Assembly (NCBI RefSeq): GCF_000745235.1
Contig: NZ_JQNL01000001.1
Span: 3,838,001-3,902,000, forward strand
Direction of reading: 5' to 3'
Source: Luteibacter mycovicinus
GTDB taxonomy: Bacteria > Pseudomonadota > Gammaproteobacteria > Xanthomonadales > Rhodanobacteraceae
Length of the DNA: 64,000 nt
Part shown: piece by piece, positions 58,534-64,000 of the stretch
Layout of the letters: every line of letters begins with the position of its first letter
How positions within the stretch are numbered: position 1 is the first letter of the stretch
Notes under the pieces: model-generated
Databases searched by the model: none
What the model was told of the DNA's origin: nothing
What the model saw: the letters and a program-made list of their open reading frames with translations, nothing else
Program-made: the position numbers and the translations under genes

Positions 58534-60226
58534 CCGGGCGACCGAGTACGCGAAGAAGGTCGCCGCCGGTAAGATTCTGGCCGGGCCCGACATCCGCAAC
58601 GCCTGCGCGAGGCACCTGCGCGACCTGAAGAGCGGCGCGAAACGCGGCCTCACATGGGACGCGGAGAAGGCCGGGCGCGCAATCCGTTACTTCGAGAAGG
58701 TGCTGAAGCTCAACGGCGGCGAGTTCGAGGGCAAGCCCTTCATCCTGCTGGCCTGGCAGGCATTCATCGTCGGCAGCATCTTTGGCTGGATGGGCGCGAA
58801 CGGCTTTCGCCGGTTCCGCGAGGTCTATGTCGAGTCCGGCAAGGGCTCGGGCAAGTCGCCACTGGCCGCTGGCGTGGGCATGTACTGCCTGACGGCGGAC
58901 AACGAGCCGCGCGCCGAGGTGTATGCGGCGGCGACGAAGAAAGACCAGGCCATGATCTTGTTCCGCGACGCTGTCGCGATGCGGGAGCTGTCGCCGGACC
59001 TGCGCACGCGGCTCAAGCCGTCGGGCACGGGCGAGAAGGTCTGGAATCTCTCGTACGAGGCGGCCGGCGCGTTCTTCCGGCCCATCTCGGCCGACGATGG
59101 GCAGTCCGGTCCTCGCCCGCACTGCAGCCTGATCGACGAGGTGCACGAGCACAAGAACGGCAACGTCATCAAGATGATGCGTGCCGGTACGAAGGGGCGC
59201 CGACAGGCGCTCATGTTCATGATCACCAACTCGGGCCACGACCGGACGTCGGTCTGCTACGACTACCACGACTACGGCCGCAAGGTATGCGCTGGCCTAG
59301 CCGAGGACGACGCGTTTTTCGCGTTTATCTGCTCCCTGGACGAGGGTGACGATCCGTTCAAGGATGAAAGTTGCTGGGGCAAGGCGAACCCTTCGCTGGG
59401 TGAGACCTTCTCGCCGCAGTACCTGCGCGAGCTGGTGGTCAAGGCCCGCGGCATGCCCTCACAAGAGAGCGTGGTCCGTCGGCTCAACTTCTGCCAGTGG
59501 GTCGAATCGGACACGCCGTGGATCGGCGCGGACGCATGGCTGGCCTGCGAAAAGGATTTTGCCGTCGAGGCCATGCGGGGCGAGGAGTGCTACGGCGGAC
59601 TCGATCTTTCCGGCACGCGCGACCTCACGGCACTGGCGCTGTACTTCCCACGCATGAGGCGGGCGGCCGTCGAGTTCTGGACGCCAGGCGACACGCTGGA
59701 GGAGCGCGCGAAGCGGGACCGGGTGAATTACGGGCTCTGGCGTGACCAGGGACACCTGCATGCGCCGCGTGGCAAGGCCGTTGATTACACCGTAGTCGCT
59801 GAGCGCCTGGGTGAGTTGGCGGCGCTGTTCGACATCAAGGCGATCGCGTTCGATCCGTACCGCATCAAGTACCTCGAGCCTGAGCTGGAGCGTCTGGGCA
59901 TCGACGTGAAGCTGGTTTCGCACGGGCAGGGCTTCGCCAAGTCCAGCGAGTCCGGCCTGTGGATGCCGCACAGCATCGAAACGCTGGAAAGCGACCTGGG
60001 CGACAAAGATATCCAGATCAAGCCGAACCCGTGCCTTCGCTGGAACGCCGCGAGCGCGGTCCTCGAAGCCGACAACAAAGACAACCGCATCTTCGCCAAG
60101 AAGAAGGCAACCGGCCGCATCGACGGCGTGGTCGCGCTGGCGATGGCGCGCGGCGCTGCCGAGGATCTTGCCGACGATGGCGACCTCGATGGCTTTTTCA
60201 GCAACCCGATCATGGTGGGTACGTAA
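58484..60226 (+). CDS. Terminase large subunit
   Basis: The motor and nuclease packages DNA into proheads. Walker A-like VESGKGSGKSPLAAG is near residue 118, Walker B CSLIDEVHEHK near residue 211, and the nuclease half includes YGGLDLSGTRDLTAL and RIDGVVALAMA with metal-binding acids. It has 580 residues, as in phages with HK97-type heads. The start is uncertain by a few codons. Confidence 0.93.
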   Translation: MVKKRTPTTSSSAASTDRATEYAKKVAAGKILAGPDIRNACARHLRDLKSGAKRGLTWDAEKAGRAIRYFEKVLKLNGGEFEGKPFILLAWQAFIVGSIFGWMGANGFRRFREVYVESGKGSGKSPLAAGVGMYCLTADNEPRAEVYAAATKKDQAMILFRDAVAMRELSPDLRTRLKPSGTGEKVWNLSYEAAGAFFRPISADDGQSGPRPHCSLIDEVHEHKNGNVIKMMRAGTKGRRQALMFMITNSGHDRTSVCYDYHDYGRKVCAGLAEDDAFFAFICSLDEGDDPFKDESCWGKANPSLGETFSPQYLRELVVKARGMPSQESVVRRLNFCQWVESDTPWIGADAWLACEKDFAVEAMRGEECYGGLDLSGTRDLTALALYFPRMRRAAVEFWTPGDTLEERAKRDRVNYGLWRDQGHLHAPRGKAVDYTVVAERLGELAALFDIKAIAFDPYRIKYLEPELERLGIDVKLVSHGQGFAKSSESGLWMPHSIETLESDLGDKDIQIKPNPCLRWNAASAVLEADNKDNRIFAKKKATGRIDGVVALAMARGAAEDLADDGDLDGFFSNPIMVGT

Positions 60227-60384
60227 TGCACGCAGTCGTGGCCTTCCTCATTTTGGTGGTAGCGGCCCTGGCGTGCCTCGTCGGCGGGGTTTTCCTGCTG
60301 GCCGGTGCGGGTTGGGCGCTGATCACGATGGCTGTGGGCCTCCTCGGCATCGCTGGCGTGCTTCGCCGCGGTATGGGGACGTAA
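60226..60384 (+). CDS. Small phage membrane protein between terminase and portal
   Basis: The ATG at 60226 overlaps the terminase stop by one base and gives 52 residues (MHAVVAFLILVVAALACLVG) made of two hydrophobic helices and a basic tail. No function is known; the position suggests it is a real late gene. Confidence 0.6.
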   Translation: MHAVVAFLILVVAALACLVGGVFLLAGAGWALITMAVGLLGIAGVLRRGMGT

Positions 60385-60387
60385 GCG

Positions 60388-61800
60388 ATGGCTGATGGTT
60401 CCTTCCTGGGCGCGCTGGCGCGCGGCGCCGCGCCGACGCCGTTCAGCCATACCGACCTTGTCGATCAACGTCCCAAGCGCGGCATCTTCGCCGCGCTGAG
60501 CGACTGGCTCGGCAAGAGCATTGGTCTGTCCGACACGGCGTTCTGGCGCGAGTGGGCCGGGACGTCGGCCAGTGGCGAGCCGGTGACGATCAATCGATCG
60601 CTGCAGCTGTCCACGGTGTGGGCCTGCGTGCGGCTGATCTCCGAGACGGTGTCGACGCTGCCGTTGCGGGTCTACCAGCGCATGCCGGATGGCACGCGGC
60701 AGCCGGCGACGTCGCACCCGCTCTACCGCCTACTCAGCCTGTCGCCGAACGCGGAGATGACACCGGCGCGCTTCATGCTGCTGGTGGTGGCGAGCATTTG
60801 CCTCTGGGGCAACGCATTCGTCGAAAAGCGCTATATCGGCACCCGGCTGGTGGCACTCGATCCACTGCTGCCACAGAACATGACGGTCAAGCGCCTGGCC
60901 GACGGCTCGCTGGAATACACCTACACCGCGGCCGGTAAGCAGCGCGTCATTCCCGAGCGCACGCTCATGCATATCCGCGGCTTCGGGCTGGACGGTATCT
61001 GTGGCTTGCAGCCCATCCAGCAGGGGCGCGAAATCTTCGGCTCCGCCGCCTCGGCCAACAACGCCGCCGCGGCGATCTTCGCCCAGGGCATGCAGGCGTC
61101 CGGCTTCCTGAGCGCCGAGAACGCGCTGGGGAAGGAGCAACGCGAGCAGATCCGCGACAGCCTGGCGAAGTTCGTCGGCTCCAAAAGCGCCGGCAAGCTG
61201 ATGGTTCTGGAAGCGGGGATGAAGTACCAGGGCATCACGATGAACCCGGAAGCGGCGCAGATGCTGCAGACCCGCGGCTTCAACGTCGAGGAAATCTGCC
61301 GCTGGTTCCGTGTTCCGCCCTTCAAGGTCGGGCACATGGACAAGGCGTCCAGCTGGGCCAGCAGTTCGGAAGCGCAGAACTTGTTGTTTCTGACCGACTG
61401 CCTCCGTCCGGTGCTGGAGAACATCGAGCAGGAGGTCCAACGGTGTCTGATGACGCCGGCAGACCAGGGCGTCTACTACGTCGAATTCTCGGTCGAGGGA
61501 CTGCTCCGAGCCGACAGCGCCGGCCGCGCGGCCTACTACCACGCCGGGCTCAACGACGGCTGGATGAACCGCGACACGGTGTGCACGAAGGAAAACCTGC
61601 CGAAGCCGCCAGGCGGTGAGATCTACACGGTGGCAGCGAACCTTGTTCCGCTAGACCAGCTCGGCAAGCAGCCCAGCGGCAGCGAGCAGGCCCGCGGCGC
61701 CGTCGCGTCATGGCTGGGCATGGACCGCATCGAGAGTGCGCTGGCCAAGCTAACCGCGGCCGCTGACTCGACTCACCGCGACGTCTCGTCGCTTCACTGA
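60388..61800 (+). CDS. HK97-family portal protein
   Basis: The portal is the dodecameric entry ring for DNA. The protein carries LQLSTVWACVRLISETVSTL and PARFMLLVVASICLWGNAFV, the family core, and a Gln/Glu-rich C-terminus. It has 470 residues. It lies between terminase and protease as in HK97-like modules. Confidence 0.94.
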   Translation: MADGSFLGALARGAAPTPFSHTDLVDQRPKRGIFAALSDWLGKSIGLSDTAFWREWAGTSASGEPVTINRSLQLSTVWACVRLISETVSTLPLRVYQRMPDGTRQPATSHPLYRLLSLSPNAEMTPARFMLLVVASICLWGNAFVEKRYIGTRLVALDPLLPQNMTVKRLADGSLEYTYTAAGKQRVIPERTLMHIRGFGLDGICGLQPIQQGREIFGSAASANNAAAAIFAQGMQASGFLSAENALGKEQREQIRDSLAKFVGSKSAGKLMVLEAGMKYQGITMNPEAAQMLQTRGFNVEEICRWFRVPPFKVGHMDKASSWASSSEAQNLLFLTDCLRPVLENIEQEVQRCLMTPADQGVYYVEFSVEGLLRADSAGRAAYYHAGLNDGWMNRDTVCTKENLPKPPGGEIYTVAANLVPLDQLGKQPSGSEQARGAVASWLGMDRIESALAKLTAAADSTHRDVSSLH

Positions 61801-61811
61801 CCGGAGACACC

Positions 61812-62735
61812 ATGAAGAACCGCCACCTTCCGGCCGCGCCGGAGGGCGCCGTGCGCTCGGGCGTCCGAAGCGAGCTGTCGCCCCTCGCGCTCGAGCGTTG
61901 GAACGCCCGGGTGTTCGCCGCGTCCGACGACGCCAACACCATTTCTATCTTCGACCCCATCGGCTACGACCCGTGGACGGGCGACGGCGTCACGGCCAAG
62001 CGGATCTCCGCGGCCCTGCGCAGCCTCAACGGCGCCGACGTGACGGTAAGCGTCAACTCGCCCGGTGGCGACATGTTCGAAGGCCTGGCGATCTACAACC
62101 TGTTCCGCGAGTACGAGGGCCAGGTGACCATGAAGGTGCTGGGTGTGGCCGCCTCGGCGGCTTCCATCATCACCATGGCCGGCGACGAAGTGCAGATCGC
62201 CCGCTCGGCCTTCCTGATGATCCACAACGCCTGGGTCGTGGCCGTCGGCAACCGCAACGACCTGCGGGATATGGCCGACACCCTCGAGCCCTTCGACCGG
62301 GCCATGGCGGACATTTACGCCGCGCGCACGGGTCAGGACATCAAGGCCATCCAGAAGCTCCTGGACAACGAGACCTGGATCGGCGGCAGCGATGCTGTGT
62401 CCCAGCGATTCGCCGACGACCTGCTCGCTTCGGATGCCGCGAAGACTGGCGACAAGACGAAGGCTTCGGCGCGCATGGCGCTGCACCGGATCGACGCCGC
62501 CCTGATCAGCGCCGGCCTTTCGCGGGCCGAGCGCCGCAGCCTGATCAACGAGTTCAAGTCCGGCATGCCCAGCGCTGCCGGATCGGATGACACGCCTGGC
62601 GCTGTCGTCTCCGGTACGCCGAGCGCTACCGATCAACCGGGGCATTCGCCCAACCAGCAAGCCAGTTTCGAAGCCGCTTTGTTCGGCCTCGTCGTGGCGC
62701 CCAGCACCGTCCACACCGGAGAGACCCACGCATGA
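61812..62735 (+). CDS. ClpP-like prohead maturation protease
   Basis: This S14-type protease trims the scaffold domain during capsid maturation. VSVNSPGGDMFEGLAIYN, the active-site serine in GVAASAASIITMAG and the histidine in FLMIHNAWVVAV are visible. The C-terminal ~100 residues are low in structure and may act as scaffold. It has 307 residues and overlaps the capsid gene by ATGA. Confidence 0.92.
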   Translation: MKNRHLPAAPEGAVRSGVRSELSPLALERWNARVFAASDDANTISIFDPIGYDPWTGDGVTAKRISAALRSLNGADVTVSVNSPGGDMFEGLAIYNLFREYEGQVTMKVLGVAASAASIITMAGDEVQIARSAFLMIHNAWVVAVGNRNDLRDMADTLEPFDRAMADIYAARTGQDIKAIQKLLDNETWIGGSDAVSQRFADDLLASDAAKTGDKTKASARMALHRIDAALISAGLSRAERRSLINEFKSGMPSAAGSDDTPGAVVSGTPSATDQPGHSPNQQASFEAALFGLVVAPSTVHTGETHA

Positions 62736-63961
62736 CCACCATGACCAACGAGCAGCTGCTCGAAAAGGTGACCGCCGCCCTGACGACGGCGACCACCGGC
62801 TTCCAGAGCCAGGCCGAAAACGCCCTGAAGGAAGCCAAAAACGCCGGTAGCCTGTCCCAGTCCACCAAGGACGCCGTCGACAAGGCGCTGACCGAGATCG
62901 GCACGCTGACCACCGCTCAGAACGCGCTCACCGAGCAGCTGTCGCAGGTCGAGCAGAACATCGTGCGCAGCCAGAACGGTGGCGGCGAGAAGAAGGTGAA
63001 GAGCTTCGGCGAGCAGGTGCTGGCCTACGACGGCCTGGCCGACTTCGCCGCGCGGGTGAAGAGCAACGAGCGATGCCGTGTGAGCGTGCCCGTGCGGGCC
63101 GCGTTGCTGACCGGCGGCCTCGGTGCCGGCGTGATCGAGCCCGATCGCCAGTCCGGCACGCTGGCCACGCCCAAGCAGCGCCTGTTCCTGCGTGACTTGG
63201 TGTCCAGCGGCCGCACGACGTCGAACGCGATCAGCTGGATCCAGCAGACCGGGTTCGTCAACAACGCTGGAGTGGTCGTCGAGAGCACGCGCAAGCCGAC
63301 GTCGACGATCAATTACGCCCTGAAGATGACACCGGTGGCTACGATCGCGCACATCTTCAAGGCCGCCAAGCAGGTAATGGACGACCTGCCGCAGCTCGCC
63401 AGCGACATCGACGTCGAGATGCGTTACGGGCTGAAGTACGCGGAGGAGCAGCAGCTGCTGTTCGGCGACGGCACCGGGGCCAATCTGCACGGCATCGTGC
63501 CGCAGGCCACCGCGTTTGCGCCCGGCTTCACCGTGGCCGAGCAGACCCCGATCGATGACATCCGCCTGGCGATGCTGCAGGCCCAGCTGGCCCGCCTGCC
63601 GGCCAGCGGCACGGTGCTCCACTTCATCGACTGGGCGAAGATCGAGCTGACCAAGGACAGCCTCGGACGCTACATCCTGGCCAATCCGCTGGGCCTGCTC
63701 GGCCCGGTCCTGTGGGGCGTGCCGGTGGTTGCCACCGAGATCGCCGCTTTCGTCGGCAAGTTCCTCACCGGCGCCTTCCAGGGCGGTGCGCAGATCTATG
63801 ACCGCGAGGACGCCAACGTGGTGATCGCGACCGAGAACGAAGACGACTTCGTCAACAACCTGATCGCCGTCCGTTGCGAAGAGCGGCTCGGCTTCGCGGT
63901 CAAGCGCCCCGAGGCCTTCATCTACGGCGCGCTGACCCAGTCGGCCGCTGCTGGCGCTTAA
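62732..63961 (+). CDS. Major capsid protein, HK97 fold
   Basis: The N-terminal ~90 residues form a helical delta-like domain (NEQLLEKVTAALTTATTG). The rest shows HK97-fold landmarks: FLRDLVSSGRTTSNAISWIQ, KAAKQVMDDLPQLASDI and FGDGTGANLHGIV, and ends with RVEERLGF-type text (AVRCEERLGFAVKRPEAFIY). It has 409 residues. The last 39 bases of the window after it hold no gene start that can be assigned. Confidence 0.94.
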   Translation: MTTMTNEQLLEKVTAALTTATTGFQSQAENALKEAKNAGSLSQSTKDAVDKALTEIGTLTTAQNALTEQLSQVEQNIVRSQNGGGEKKVKSFGEQVLAYDGLADFAARVKSNERCRVSVPVRAALLTGGLGAGVIEPDRQSGTLATPKQRLFLRDLVSSGRTTSNAISWIQQTGFVNNAGVVVESTRKPTSTINYALKMTPVATIAHIFKAAKQVMDDLPQLASDIDVEMRYGLKYAEEQQLLFGDGTGANLHGIVPQATAFAPGFTVAEQTPIDDIRLAMLQAQLARLPASGTVLHFIDWAKIELTKDSLGRYILANPLGLLGPVLWGVPVVATEIAAFVGKFLTGAFQGGAQIYDREDANVVIATENEDDFVNNLIAVRCEERLGFAVKRPEAFIYGALTQSAAAGA

Positions 63962-64000
63962 CCCTTCACCCACCATGAGCGGTCGGCCATCGCGCTGACC

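Larger units (their letters stand above)
38676..64000. mobile_element. Lambdoid, HK97-type prophage, left part (right end outside window)
   Basis: From the integrase at tRNA-Leu onward every gene is phage-like: leftward early operon, CI/Cro immunity region, rightward replication genes, lysis cassette, terminase, portal, protease and capsid. All modules seen are open and undamaged, so the prophage may be inducible. Tail genes and attR must lie to the right of the window. The element exceeds 25 kb. Confidence 0.95.

Noticed and set aside
38676..64000. CRISPR array or anti-CRISPR locus in the prophage
   Set aside because: No repeat-spacer pattern was seen, and none of the small genes shows a known anti-CRISPR-associated regulator.

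Overview
The window is high-GC gammaproteobacterial DNA. Its gene content and order (hisCBHAFI; scpA-scpB-rluB; hflD-mnmA-nudJ; clpS-clpA; serC-pheA-hisC-aroA; uvrC-pgsA followed by a tRNA cluster) suggest the Xanthomonadales, most likely a Rhodanobacteraceae genus such as Luteibacter or Dyella. The genus is inferred from gene order and protein flavour only.

Bases 1-38675 are chromosomal core. They hold the 3' part of the histidine operon (hisC partial to hisIE, most junctions overlapping), the condensin accessory genes scpA-scpB with rluB on the other strand, dinB, a PilZ protein, fadD, a small lipoprotein, and acnA divergent from an OxyR-like LysR regulator that has no cysteine. Next come hflD-mnmA-nudJ, clpS-clpA with a second, divergent clpP, infA, a small PHA-system protein and an FHA membrane protein. 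One large accessory gene interrupts this core: a 2097-residue Tc-toxin A subunit (23524-29817) with no TcB or TcC partner in the window. The core resumes with serC-pheA-hisC2-aroA-kdsB, a structured untranslated stretch that may be an sRNA, uvrC-pgsA, and tRNA-Gly, -Cys and -Leu. REP-like 'GTAGGAGC' inverted repeats sit at three convergent gene junctions.

Bases 38676-64000 are the left part of a lambdoid (siphovirus-type) prophage inserted at the 3' end of tRNA-Leu(UAA). The integrase lies next to the tRNA; the right attachment site is beyond the window. A leftward early operon (48697 to 38745) carries small hypotheticals, SSB, RdgC, a DNA methyltransferase, a MazG-like pyrophosphohydrolase, a DUF4224-type protein and the integrase. 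The immunity region (48736-50241) has a self-cleaving CI-type repressor, a Cro-like protein and two near-identical promoter/operators firing outward, plus a zinc-ribbon gene that may be expressed in the lysogen. The rightward operon encodes a DnaT-like initiator, DnaB helicase, Ref nuclease and RusA resolvase, then a lysis cassette (GH19 endolysin, holin, overlapping Rz/Rz1), HNH nuclease, P27-type small and large terminase, HK97 portal, ClpP-like prohead protease and major capsid protein.

The most distinctive non-coding signal is inside the initiator gene: two arrays of three GTCACG hexamers at exact 10-base spacing, read in all three codon phases and followed by a 33-base pure purine run. 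This resembles the lambda origin, which lies inside gene O.
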